A DNA stretch of 64,000 nt, from the NCBI GenBank assembly GCA_033675265.1, contig JAUJYZ010001239.1:466524-530523 (forward strand), in the 5' to 3' direction. Shown one piece after another: positions 24,159-37,200 of this stretch. The DNA comes from Actinostola sp. cb2023 (Eukaryota > Cnidaria > Anthozoa > Actiniaria > Actinostolidae). The first letter of the stretch is position 1. Each line of letters starts with the position of its first letter. Under the pieces are notes generated by a model that did no database searches, was not told where the DNA came from, and worked only from the letters and a program-made list of their open reading frames with translations. Made by a program: the position numbers and the translations under genes.

Positions 24159-24188
24159 CGTGACGTCACTCGATATGACGTAATCAAT
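24159..24188. promoter_or_regulatory. CRE-like sites upstream of the THAP gene
   Basis: TGACGTCA, the full palindromic CRE, is followed within 20 bases by TGACGTAA, about 95-120 bases upstream of the THAP start codon. This is a typical promoter-proximal place for ATF/CREB-type sites. Confidence 0.5.
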
Positions 24189-24807
24189 TCTATTGGGCGC
24201 CAAAATTCAAACTGGGTATCACAGGTTTAATTGCAAAATTCTTGTTGATAATTAATCTGATTTCATTTTTTTTTCTTCCAAAAATTCTATTGATAACACG
24301 AATTTTGTACACATTTAATATTTTATGAAAATATTATTTGTTCATGCAACTTGCCCTTTTAATTATTAGTCATTAATTCACTTCAACGACTATAAGTATC
24401 AATTAAAGCGCAAGAGCTTGCTAGAATAGCCTAGTGCGTACCAATACGCGTGAAAAGGGATCGGATGGGTAGAATCAAGAGAAAATGAGGTAAGTACCTC
24501 ATGTTCTCTTGGTAGAATGTGCTACATCGTAAGTAATCATAGGATAGGATGTCACAATGGTCTATCGATAACGTTAATTGTAGCTAAACATGCACGCAGA
24601 ACAAGGCTTTAATTTGTAATTGCTTGATGTTGTACGCATTTTTATATAACACAGGTTCCTCCCTGAATCAGCGCTGCACCCCAGAGCTGAAATATGATTG
24701 ACAGCAACCGCAGTTAATATGAACTTTTGGTGAGTTTGGGAGGGAAGGGAGGGGAATAGTGAGTGCTTATGATTGTTTTTTTAAAGTTTTTCAGAAAATT
24801 GTTTCCA
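24189..24807. other. Intergenic, no gene seen
   Basis: AT-rich sequence with no recognisable exon. A short hairpin (AGAGAAAATGAGGTAAGTAC and mirror) lies at 24478-24512. Confidence 0.5.
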
Positions 24808-26105
24808 GGGTGCGCCTAATACGCCTTATGCACGAGTGCTCATTTTCGAGATCAGAATACTAGAATCTGTCACATAAAAATAACCACTGCCATCTGAAAA
24901 ACCAATTATTCATCAATATTTTTGGAAAAGTTCATAAGTAGTGGATACGATCCCGCGAAGATATCGTAAATGACATGTATAGAGTTTAGTATGGGATTTT
25001 GCCATCATGCGTACACAGCCTCGTTCTGGTGTATTTTAAGAATTAAAAACGTTCATAACTCCGCAAGGACATGTCATTTCGCCCTAAAACTTTTACACTT
25101 ATTAGTTTATAATGCAGAGCGGTCGTCATACTCTTCGTATTTAGCTTCAAACCGCCAACTGGGTTCTACAGCGCATGCGCCCTGTGCCGGCCGCTAAGAT
25201 AATCACCGAAGGCTCTAACAACATGATTTATCAATACGAGACTGGTCGAGTCTTTATTCACAAACCTTGTTGGAGGAAGTTTATGTCGTCTTGTTTTCAA
25301 AATAACCTCAATAATTCATAGAGATATGGATTTATCAATCCAGTACTAGTACTGCAAAGGGTTTAGAGATCTTTAGAACTTAGAACGAAGTGAGTTGATA
25401 CACGCATCCGGCGGTGAAGAGAACAGTTGTAAGGTTTTCAGCCGACCGATAACCGTCGAGGTAAACCCATATTTACACTTCATCCCAAACATTGTTTAAT
25501 CACTCTGCGATGTCTACTTATGTATACGGTATTTGTATTTGTATGGATATATTTATGGTAACAAATAAACAATGTCATTGTCATTCATGATTCGCTGAGT
25601 TTGTGAAATCGCAGTACTTAAATTGCAAGGAAAGCATGTTCTAGATATCGAGCTCGAGTCACGCAACGACGAGGTCGACGAGCAACCAAACGCTGTTTTA
25701 ATCGCACTATAAGATATCTATATTTAGTTCAAATAGGCTACATTTCATTTAGACTGAGCCCGACTTCACGCTAGAAGAGCGTCTAGTCTTATATGACCTT
25801 ATATAAATCTCTTCTTTTAGTGGAACGTGTTAAGCCTTGAAATTAAGCAGTTTGGAAAATTGATGTACATCAGAACGAGGCTGTGTACGCATGACGGAAA
25901 AATCCCATACTAAACTCTATAAACTGATGTCATTTACGATATCTTCGCGGGATCGTATCCAATGCTTTTGAAATCTTCCAAAAATATTGATGAATAATTG
26001 CTTTTTCAGATGGCAGTGGTTATTTTTATGTCAAAAGATTATAGTATTCTGATCTCGAAAATCAGCACTCGTGCATAAGGCGCATAGGTGAGGTGCGTCT
26101 TATAC
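24808..26105. mobile_element. Fold-back element, about 1.3 kb
   Basis: Arms of roughly 250-280 bases (24810-25060 and 25860-26105) are inverted copies sharing GCCTTATGCACGAGTGCT, TTCGAGATCAGAATACTA and ATGGCAGTGGTTATTTTTAT. The interior contains 25113-25197, also found near 42410-42500 and 60985-61060 in opposite orientation, and an AGAGCGTCTAGTCTTA motif shared with 41683 and 44040. Confidence 0.75.
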
Positions 26106-26164
26106 GCGAGAAATTAAAATATGTGACAAAATATGAGATTAATTAAAGTTTGTATTACAATAAA

Positions 26165-26460
26165 ATCTTATAATAAAATCTTAATTACTATTATTATTAT
26201 TATTATTATTATTGATTATTATTATTATTATTACATTACTATTTTCTTGAGGTTGATTTGTGTGAAAAGTGAAAATATCAAAAATATATGAAATGAAGAA
26301 AGAAAAGAAAGAAAGGATTAACGAACGAAAAGGAAGAAAGAAAGAAAATTAAAGAAAGAGAGAGAGAGAAGTAATTTATTTTTAAAAAAATTGGGAAAAG
26401 GTTTCCATGACAAAGAAGAGAGAAAAAGAAAGAAAGAGAGAAAGAACGGGCGTCACGTGG
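26165..26460. repeat. (TTA)n and purine-rich (GAAA)n low complexity
   Basis: A (TTA)n block at about 26190-26233 is followed by a purine tract of GAAAG units at 26290-26445, directly upstream of the syntaxin copy A 5' region. Confidence 0.9.
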
Positions 26461-26631
26461 TACGCGCGTATCGGTATTTACCCAGCATACTTTGCTAATC
26501 CAGACCGCTGGAATTTACTGAATGAGTATCGCGGTCACCACCAAGGGTAATGGCTGGAAAGGGAGGCTCATAGGCTATACTGTCTTGAAATCTTGTGTTT
26601 CTCCTCGTTTTTAAATGCTTTTTCTTTCACC

Positions 26632-28218
26632 ATGAAGGACCGGCTGGATTTTCTAAACGCTGACGTAAGTCATCCGCGGTAGTTTGATGTAAAAGTCGGT
26701 ATTGCAAGCCGCTCAATGTTCGTCCAATGTTTCATAATGGTGCTACATGTACATGTACATGTAGCATGAATGTGAAACTGAAAAAGAACTTACATGTAGT
26801 TCTAAATATTTAGCTTTTGTTTTGATTGTCACAGGATGAATTCAAAGATGAAGATGCATATGAATTTGATCACTCACATCAAATGAACATGGAAGGAGCT
26901 TTTATGGAGGAATTCTTTCAAAAGGTAGAATTAACTTAAGCTTAATTTGATTTGTTGACTCGAAATATTCGGTCAATTGCTTGGTTTCAATCAGCTGTTA
27001 AAACTCCTTGAATCTCATTATTTGCTTCAAATGACGGGCAAACACTGCCCTCCATGTGCTATCAAGCAGAGAGTATTCTTTTGAAAAGGTGCAATTCAGC
27101 TGATGAAAATTCCTCACGAGACCGGAAGTAACGTCTAATGAAAACCAGCAATCTCCAGTGTAATATAAGGGGGCTTAATTTATACAGCACAACTGACATC
27201 ACAATAGTAAAAAACAATACTAGCTTTACAATTTATAGAATGTATTACAATTTAGATAACAAAAGAGCAGCATAAATTATATTACACTGGAGATCAACCA
27301 AATATTCCATGCTCACTGAAAACATCATTAATCAACGACTAATCTTTGATCAGTTTTCTTAATTCATTTTTTGTCTTTTACGTCCAAGGTCGCAGATATT
27401 CGAAAAAAAATTGAAAGAATCACTGAAGATGTAGAAAGCGTTAAAGAGTCTCATAGAGCCATTCTTGCCACTTCAGTTCCAGATCAAGGTACAATTACTT
27501 ACTGTAACTATTAAGTGATCATTCCTATGTATAGCACTGTCACATGTTATTGTTATTCGACCTGTCAGTTTACCAATCTTTCATTGTTTTATTGTGAAAA
27601 TGTTTTCCTTTTTCACTATTTATGTATTTTTATATTGAAATTCTTTCAGAATATGATATATAATATATTCTCATCAATGACATCATAATTTGCTGACACA
27701 AGTCTGAGGAGTACACAGCATATATTTAACAATTATTCGCCGAAGGCGAAGTGATCATCGGTGAATATTCACCATAATCACTGAGCCTGAGGCGAATAAT
27801 TGTTTTAGTATAATTATAGACTTGAATATCAGAGAAAAGACAAAATTCAGGATAAAAAAACCCGTTTTATTAGTAGTTTCGGCTTTGGTGATTTCACTTC
27901 CGCTCTAGTCGTGCGCATGACATAATATGCAAATGCTGTACATTTACAAAATCAATTGAGGTAAATGGGGAGTTTGCAGGTCTTGCGTGACATTTTAAAT
28001 TTTAATCCAACAAAAACAAAAATATAATATTTGAAAAGAGCACACCAAAGTTAGCAAAAATTGAAATTTTGAAGTAATTTCGATGAATAGAGCGAAAGTT
28101 ATGGGCGACAGCTGTTGCCCACCACCGTACGTTTCTTAAGAAAAAAGCCAACTTAGCACATCTCCACATGTATAGTGAGACAGGGACTGGCGGTTAAACT
28201 AATAGAGACTGCGTCAGT

Positions 28219-28250
<32 letters not shown>

Positions 28251-31200
28251 CGCGATGACATAATAACATTCAATAACGCGATGATGTAATAACATTCATT
28301 AGAATATAGTCATACTCACTCGACCAATCAGCGCCCAGCATTTGTGCGCTCTATATCTCATAAAGTAACTAATAGGACTTTAACAATGGACTCATTAGTA
28401 TTCTCTATATAGAGAATACTAATAAAGCTCTTTGTTTTCTTTTGTTCCAAAGCCTTATTAGTATTCTCTATATAGGGAATACTAATGACTAACATAGAGA
28501 ATACTAGAGTGCAAATATTATATCCATGAAATAGTAGTAAAACTAGTAAAATGTTAATTAGTACTAAATGTTAGCGCATATTTCACGGATATAATATTTG
28601 CACTCTAATATATAACGTGTACTAAACTATATACAAAAAATAATATTCTACTACAATATTAGAGAGCACAAACCAGATCTCAATACACAATCAGATTCAA
28701 TCAAAGCGAAATTATTTACTTAAGAACGCTTAGCTATTATTTACATAAGAACAATAGCACAAGAACCAAGAACAATAACCATTGTATTCACCCAGGTGGA
28801 AATCTTATTAAGATCTTATTAAGATTCTTAATAAGATCTTATTAAGATTCTTATTAAGATCTTAAACCTTATTTTATAAGAATCTTATAAGATCTTACAA
28901 GATTATTATAAGATCTTATAAGATTCTTATAACATCTTATAAGATTCTTATAAGATCTTATAAGATTCTTATAAGATCTTATAAGATTCTTATAAGATCT
29001 TATAAGATTCTTATAAGATCTTATATCTTATAATATTCTTATAAGATCTTGTTCTAATCTTATAAGATCTTATAAAATTCTTACTCTGATCTTGCAAGAT
29101 CTTATAAGATTCTTATAAAATCTTGCAATATCTTATAACATTTTTATTAAGATCTTATTATAATCTTATAAGATCTTATAAAATTCTTACTCTGATCTTG
29201 CAAGATCTTATAACATTCTTAACAAGATCTTACAAGATTGTATACACACTTGTATAAGATCGTATTAAAATTGTGCAAGATATTATGAAGATCAAGTATG
29301 AAAATCACAATACATGTACATGTAAATCTTGAATGCAAATGAACATTTCAATATATTAAAATGAATAAGATGTTTATTTGATAAAACTTCAAGAGAGTAA
29401 TGTACAATGTTGATTGGTTAAAATTATTAGAAGACTGTATTCCTTTAACTTGGATACAATACTATAAATATCCACATCACTTTGAATTATTTTGTACAGA
29501 CTGATGTCAGTCCGGTGTCAGTTCTCTTAGCTTTTTGTTGACCTCTTGACTATTTGTCCACCACCATAATGATTTTATTGGATTTGTTATGCTTCATTCT
29601 ATTGAAGAAAAACAAAAGTATTAAAACATATCATCATAATCTACCAGAGAATATTGTTAGTATGGAAGGAAATAACAGGAAAGCTTAATAACTTAATATT
29701 GATCAGTGCATACAGTACATTCAGTAATTTAACTGAAAGCAGATAACTGAAATAAGAATACTTCTTTAGTTATTACATGTATATTATTATAGTTTCTTGA
29801 GCTGTGTAAGCAAATATAGATTCAGGTAAACAAACCACTGTTCAAATCTCTTTCAGTGAGTATTTATAAAGTTAAAAACATTGCTGTTGATCTCAGATTT
29901 AAGTTCTGGTTCATTTGCGAAATACTACTTAATCGGTATTCGTAATCAGAGAAAAACAGTCCTAATATGTTCTGTTTTAAGCAAAGTATTTCAACAAAGT
30001 ATTGGTTTGTTCATTATCTAAGAATACTTTGATCTGAACTACTGTACATCAGTCCGTTTGGCTGACATTTGAATGGCTTCGTGATATCGAATCTTATCTT
30101 GTGAATTCAGCACAATTTCTTGTATTTCACCGCATGTTTGTGAAGAAATAACACTCTGCAACACATGTCAATTGTTCCTTGTCGTTCTCCAGGGATTTAG
30201 TTGAAGAAAAGAGTGATTATTTGACTGAATAGTTTCCACTATACGTTATGTTAACGTTACTGCAAGCGAAGAATCACAAAATGGCGGCTCACAAGAATTC
30301 AAAACCTGTCAGTAGCCAATCAGAGTTTTAACTTAAAAGCTCTGCAGGGGATATGTTCCAAATATGGAGCTAGGAACTAGACTCCCTCGGCCATACAAAG
30401 TTGTTGTGAAATTTTCTAAGTGTCTTGTCAGGAGTATTTCGTAGCAGAGATAAGGCAAACTTTTCAAATTGAAAAATAGCAAACTTTAAAGGAGGATTTG
30501 AATTCAATCAGCTAAGATAATTCCTTGATAACCATTTTTTTTTTTTGACTAATACGGTATTTTGAAGACTTGTAGCGGGTTTTCTTTACAGTCTTTGAAA
30601 TATTATTGGGTGATTCCTAAGAATTCCTATCAAATCTTAGTTGGTTTTAGAGCATTCCCAACAATTCCAAGGTTTTCAGTTCAACATAATTTGTATGTCT
30701 TGGAATTATTTGGAATTCCTAGGAATTCCAAGGTTTCTGGGAATCCATTTCGCAAGGGTAATAATGCCCTATGATTCTTAGTAAGATTTTTATCAAGATC
30801 TTAATAAGAAAACTGTGTAAGATATATTATAATTAATAAGATTCTTAGTAAGAATTTCATAAGAACTTATTAAGATATTGATATGTAAGATTGATTAAGA
30901 TCTTATTAAGATATTGATATGTAAGATTGATTAAGATCTTATTAAGATATTGATATGTAAGATTGATTAAGATCTTATTAAGATATTGATATGTAAGATT
31001 GATTAAGATCTTATTAAGACAAATATAAGATCTTAGTAAGAATTATGTAAGATAGCATCGATAAGATTCTTATTAAGATCTTAATGTAAGATCTTATATG
31101 ATTTGTTGAATCTATATAAGATCTTGTTAAGATCTTAATGTCTTAAGATTCCTTTAAGGTATTTTATAAGATCTTGTTAAGATGGGAAAATCTTAACAAG

Positions 31201-34200
31201 ATCTTATTAAGATCTTAATGTCTTAAGATTCCTTTAAGGTAATTTATAAGATCTTGTTAAGATCAGAAAATCTTAACAAGATCTTATTAAGATCTTAACC
31301 CAACAAAACATCTTAGATCAATCTTATAAGATCTTATAAGATCTTACAAGATCTTGTAAGATCTTAACAAGATTTCTACCTGGGCAGGTAGAACTTGAAA
31401 ATGATGTCATGTTGACATCGAAACGTCGTTCTTTCCTATCGCTAGTCTTTATTATTAAATGTCTATCAAAAAGGTCTTTAATTCGAAATCTTAGTTTAAT
31501 CTTCAAATACTATTCAAATATTATATCATAATCCAATAAATCGTTAAGCAGCTAGATTTATACATGAATACTGATACAGAAATACAGATCATAAATAACT
31601 ATACTAAACACTAAAGAAACGTCACTTACTCTTCAAAATGAAATCACAAACGGGTTTCTCCATGTTCTACAAGAAGGGTAGATGTACGGATATTCATCAG
31701 TCATCCAAGTTTTCCGTATGATTATTGCGATATAGTTAGCCCAATCTTTCAATATATTAAATGTCCACATCGTGCATGCTTGAGTTTTCTTTGGTGTTCA
31801 TTATTTCTTTCGTTTTTCAATTTCGCCGTTCTAACAACTGGTTTGAAGAAACTTTGAGATTTCTGCTCTTCATTTCCACAACAAATATCGGTAATTTCTA
31901 GTGTTGCAAGCTTCGTATTTAAAAGCCTCAAGCTTCGGATATTCATCTTCAGTTCACTCAACTGAAGTCACACACAACTGAACAGCTTTGCATAAGCGTA
32001 TTTGCATTTGAAATCAGTATTCCTTTGGGAAAGCAACAGACATGCAGCCAAAGAATACTCTTGTGAGTATGACTATATTCTAAAACGGTTAGAGAATAAA
32101 CACTCGTGCTTTATGGAATTTAGAGCGCCTCGCATTGATAGAAGGGCCACTCGGCGCTTAGCCTGATTTTCAGACGGCTCATGTGTCATACGCTTCGCTC
32201 CCTCCCCAAATCACCGTCTGATTGCCCTCGCCAGAGACCGTGTTCTGCTATTGTTTAATTTCGACCAATCAGAGCGAACCTTTTAGTTTTCTCAAAGTGA
32301 GGTATGCAAAGAATTCGCACCTAAATGACAGACGATTAACACGCTAGGTTTTTATGAGCCCGATTTCGAGAAGCTCACAGAAGAAAAGCGAAGAAATCGG
32401 CCTGATTTCAAATTAAATATGTTGTACGTTCAGATATATATTCTCATGGAGCCGAAGGATCTTGAAAGGAACTGCGAATACATTCACGCTTCGATTTGTT
32501 GACCCGTTGACTTGACCTCGTCTAACACTCGAACTGATGCATTCGCAGTTCCTTTCAAGATCTTTCGGCTCCATGAAAATATATATCTGAACGTACAACA
32601 TATTTAATTTGAAATCAGGCCGATTTCTTCGCTTTTCTTCTGTGAGCTTCTCGAAATCGGGCTCATAAAAACCTAGCGTGTTAATCGTCTGTCATTTAGG
32701 TGCGAATTCTTTGCATACCTCACTTTGAGAAAACTAAAAGGTTCGCTCTGATTGGTCGAAATTCAAACAATAGCAGAACACGACTTCCTACGAGGGCAAT
32801 CAGACGGTGATTTGGGGAGGGAGCGAAGCGTATGACACATGAGCCGTCTGAAAATCAGGCTACTCGGCGCTACGCGCCTCGTGGCCTTCTATCTGCTGCT
32901 CGGAGCTCTAAATCCCATAAAGCACTCGCGTTATTCTCTAACCCTTACATAAGTGTGTAGAATCTTGTTAATAACTAGTATTAAAGAACTATAGTTTCGA
33001 ATATTTAATAAAATATGTTCTTTATGTTCTGTCTCATTGCATTGATACATGTAAATGCATGAAGTAATGAATTGATGGATGAAATAATAATTGTGACAAA
33101 TAATGGTTTCAAACATGTAAAAATGTGCAAAATTGAACTGACAACAGGGAGTTCACTGGTTGCAAGTTTTTAATTATAGTCCAGTCATCCTATGCAATTT
33201 TTGGGGTCCAGTTGGAACAAATTGCAACAGAAAGTTTCTCATCGCTATTCAACCAAGATGGGTTACCTAAACAACATACTAAAAGTCCTCAAAAATCCCT
33301 TTGGTGGAACATGCCGAAAATTAGGATTAAAGATTTCGTGGTTTCACCACAGGGATCCCGCGTGGAGCAAAATAAATTATATTTAACAAAATACATTTGT
33401 CCGACTTTTTTCTTTGATTTTTAATTTCCAAGATCTTCAATATTATTTCTGTTGTGGTTGAAGTTACTTTATTAACACAAAAGTACTTGAAATGCAGGGG
33501 AAATGTCGGTAGGCCATGACCCTTACCACAGGGATCCCAATACGTAAAAAAATTGAATTGTTACTCAAAAAATCGATTTCCTGCTTTGTGTTTGTTTGTT
33601 TCTTGGTTATTCGTTGTGTTGTATAGCCAAATTAGTCTATTCTAAGACTGTTTAACACGAATGACTAATATTAATCAACTACTGAAATACAATTATAATG
33701 ATAATCATTATGATATAATGACCATAAGATAAAATATTATAGAGTGCAAACCATATGTCCGTGAAACAGTACTAACTAATTAGTACTAAATAGCACCAAT
33801 GGAACAATAGAAAACAATAGAGATAACACTATTTAGTACTATTTAGTAATAGTACTATTTCACGGACATATGGTTTGCACTCTACTAATCAGAATTAAGA
33901 TAATAGAACTATTTAAGACATATTGTTAGTCAGACTCATCCAAACCAACGTCTGGCGTGCTGGAGTTAGAATAACTTTGGCCTTTGCATGTACCACAATT
34001 GCAGCCGAGCAATCCAGGTCGTACTTCTTTCACGTACACTTGCAAGTGCTACCTGATCTGACTTGCAGCCATCTGATCATCTCAAGTAGTGCGCTATGGG
34101 CTGGTGGTAATTCAGTTAGGATAGGAAGTAGCTTCCCATCCGTTAAGTGACATCCCCAGTCAACAGGTTGTAGCTATTCGCAACGCTTTTAACCTTTCCA

Positions 34201-37200
34201 TTCCTGGATCTGGTAGCACACACGTAGACTGTGGTATGCAGCAGCAGCTAGGTTGAACAAATGACTTGGGATCCCTGTGGGATCCCTGTATTGGGATCCC
34301 TGTGGTAAGGGTCATGGCCTACCGACATTTCCGCTGCATTTCAAGTACTTTTGTGTTAATAAAGTCACTTCAACCACAACAGAAATAATTTATTGAAGAT
34401 CTTGGAAATTAAAAATCAAAGAAAAAAGTCGGACAAATGTATTTTTTTCAAATATAATTTATTTTGCTCCACGCGGAATCCCTGTGGTGAAACCACGAAA
34501 TCTTTAATCCTAATTTTTGGCATGTTCCAACAAAGGGATTTTTGAGGACTTTTAGTATGTTGTTTAGGTAACCCATCTTGGTTGAATAGCTATTAGAAAC
34601 TTTCTGTTGCAATTTGTTCTAACTTAAACCGTAGAATGACTGGACTATTAATGCTATCCCTCATAGGTGTCTATCTATCTAACTATCTATCTACATGTAT
34701 CTATCTATCCATCCATCCATCCATCCATCCATCCCTCCATCCATCCATCCATCCAATCTATCTATCTACATGTGTTTGTATTTCTTTAGGACTGAAGGAC
34801 AATATGGAAGCATGTATGTCACAGATCCAGAGAACAGCCAATGGGGTCAGAAGAAACTTAAAAGGTAAATCACACATATTCATATCAAACTTATGTTATA
34901 CAAAAGGTCATTGTTTCACATATGCAGATGAGGCGAGTCTTGTTTAGGCGAAAAACAGCATAATTTTGATACATTTTTGCTTTTTACTGCATTGTTAAAA
35001 TACAAATCAAAAACCTACCAACGGAATATAAAAGATGAATATGTAAGGAATGAATAAGCTGGCAATTCAAGCAAAAATAAATAGATTTGAAGGTGGCATT
35101 TTCCGTTTCTTCAAAGTCGATAGAACTGAAATTTCTGAAGAGATATAGGAGAGCGTAACATACGCTACGCACTAAAACCCTCAGAAATCCTTGGGAATTG
35201 TGTCAATCAAAAACCTACCAACGGAATATAAAAGACGAATATGTAAGGAATGAATAAGCTGGCAATTCAAGCAAAAATAAATAGATTTGAAGGTGGCATT
35301 TTCCGTTTCTTCAAAGTCGATAGAACTGAAATTTCTGATGATAGGAGAGCGTGACATACGCTACGCACTGAAACCCTCAGAAACCCTTGGGAATTGTGTC
35401 AATCAAAAACCTACCGCCAGATTCTAATGCTCTGTAATTGTACGCGCATTTTGATATAAAATACATGTATATTAAACTTAATTAAGCGGTGGCAAAATGA
35501 AATCTAAAACTCTTTGTTTGGTAATTGTGAACATCATATTGGTGCTCTGTATCGCGGTCTGTATGTAGAAGCTACATAGGCCGGCGAATTCGCAAATAAA
35601 TTATGGCTCGGAAAGGACGTTTTTTGAAGGCAATTTCCAATATTTACACGCACGAGATCAATAAGTTAGTTCGAATTTGTGATATATTTTCCCTTTGAGG
35701 AAACATATGCAGCTTTTCCATCCTCTCTTATATTTTAGCTACCTGATTTACACATTGTCAAAGGAAAAATATGAATTCAGAAATGATAAACCAGTCACGT
35801 ACGAATCTGCTTTATTTAGCGGTCATAGTGAACAAATTGCTGGATCAATCGGGCCTCACGTGCATTAGTAAACAAAGCATTAACAAAAAACGTTGTCCGC
35901 GTGATACTGGATCCCAACAGGAGCAAATGTTCAATGATGCAGGACATAAGTTTGATATGAATTACACGTACATGCACAGGAAACCCAGGCTATATATATG
36001 TGCTGGGTATTTGGTAAGAATGTATGTATGTACATTATAAAAATACAGTAAATGAATGATAGCTTCTAAATAAAGTGTATTTCACATGTCCGGGCATCTG
36101 ACAGGTTGAGGGAAAAAAAGTTAAATTGTGCGGGATTTTGGACGTAAATTGTGCGGGGAAAAACATCGATTGTGCGGGAAATTGTGCGGGATTGTGCAAT
36201 ATTTTAAGGTTTCGGTACACATTTCTCCCAGAAAATTGACCCCGAAATGTCCAGATCGCTTTAATTTGAAGGGACAGATATTAGAGAAGGTATTATTTTG
36301 ATTGATTTCTTTCAAACTCGCAAAATTGAGCCAAAAACAAACCTCAAATTTACACTCTGCTCGAGAGCGAAACGATCATTGAAGCGAATGGGACGCCTTG
36401 GCATTTTTTACAAACTAGAGCCCAGGCCTGCGCAAGCTATGAATGGAACGCCTTGTCGTTTTTTACATCTGCTCGAGCCGTTCGAACAAAACAAGGGATT
36501 TCTGGACGTGTTTTCGAAGGTAAATGGCGTAAAAATATCCATCAATTTTTCCCAAAACCATAGTGATCAAGAGGAATGTCTGTTTTAATGAAAATGTTCA
36601 ACAAATTGTGCGGGATTTTGCAGATTTTGAGGAATTGTGCGGGATTGTGCGGGTTTGACCTAATTGTGCAGATCCGCAACCGTGCAACCTGTCAGATGCC
36701 CTGACATGTACATGTACATACCGTCTTGTCTTCATTTTTCCTCGTTTCGGATGATTTTGACGTGTTTTGGCTCCTCTAACTCTCCCCTCCATAAATAATG
36801 AGAAGGTCCGAAACATCGACTCTCAAATCACTACAGGTCATAATCGATACTCCTCGATTTCTCTCCTGAAAATGTATTCCCCATCAATTCAAACGACCTC
36901 AGGTGAAAGAATGATAAATATGGATTCCTCGAAAGTGAGTCACGACAAGAAAAGGCATCAAATTCATTCTCGAATCCTTCGATGAATCCACAACATACAG
37001 CCATTTACATCAGAAGTTCCCGTTTGCTGTCCACGGAAGTAGACGTTACACCACAGGAAATCCCAGCGGGCTTTGGCGCTCGGACCTGATTGGACAAAAA
37101 CCAATGAAGAAAATGGCAAGAAAGTGCGTTTTTGAATAACATTTTAGTTGAAGTACGCGCGCTGCACGCTGGAATGTCATTATCTAATTTACATAAACTC

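Larger units (their letters stand above)
28791..31384. mobile_element. Element with palindromic satellite arms
   Basis: Ends CCCAGGTGGAAATCTT and mirrored AAGATTTCTACCTGGG enclose two arrays of AAGATCTTAT-type units (28799-29240 and 30778-31372) and a unique 1.5-kb middle without a clear gene. Symmetrical ends suggest one fold-back-like unit of about 2.6 kb. No target duplication was evident. Confidence 0.65.
28302..32949. mobile_element. 4.65-kb composite insertion in copy A intron 3
   Basis: Copy B runs straight from GATGTAATAACATTCA to ATAAGTGTGTAGAATC (45177-45205), whereas copy A has 4.65 kb between these points. The insert is layered: a left end TTAGAATATAGTCATACTCA that is mirrored at 32057-32080, the satellite-ended element 28791-31384, and a separate fold-back at 32087-32944. 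One insertion or several successive ones cannot be decided from the ends. Confidence 0.75.

Noticed and set aside
32413..32601. Short minus-strand frame near 32.5 kb
   Set aside because: It spans the centre of a palindrome and is a mirror artefact.
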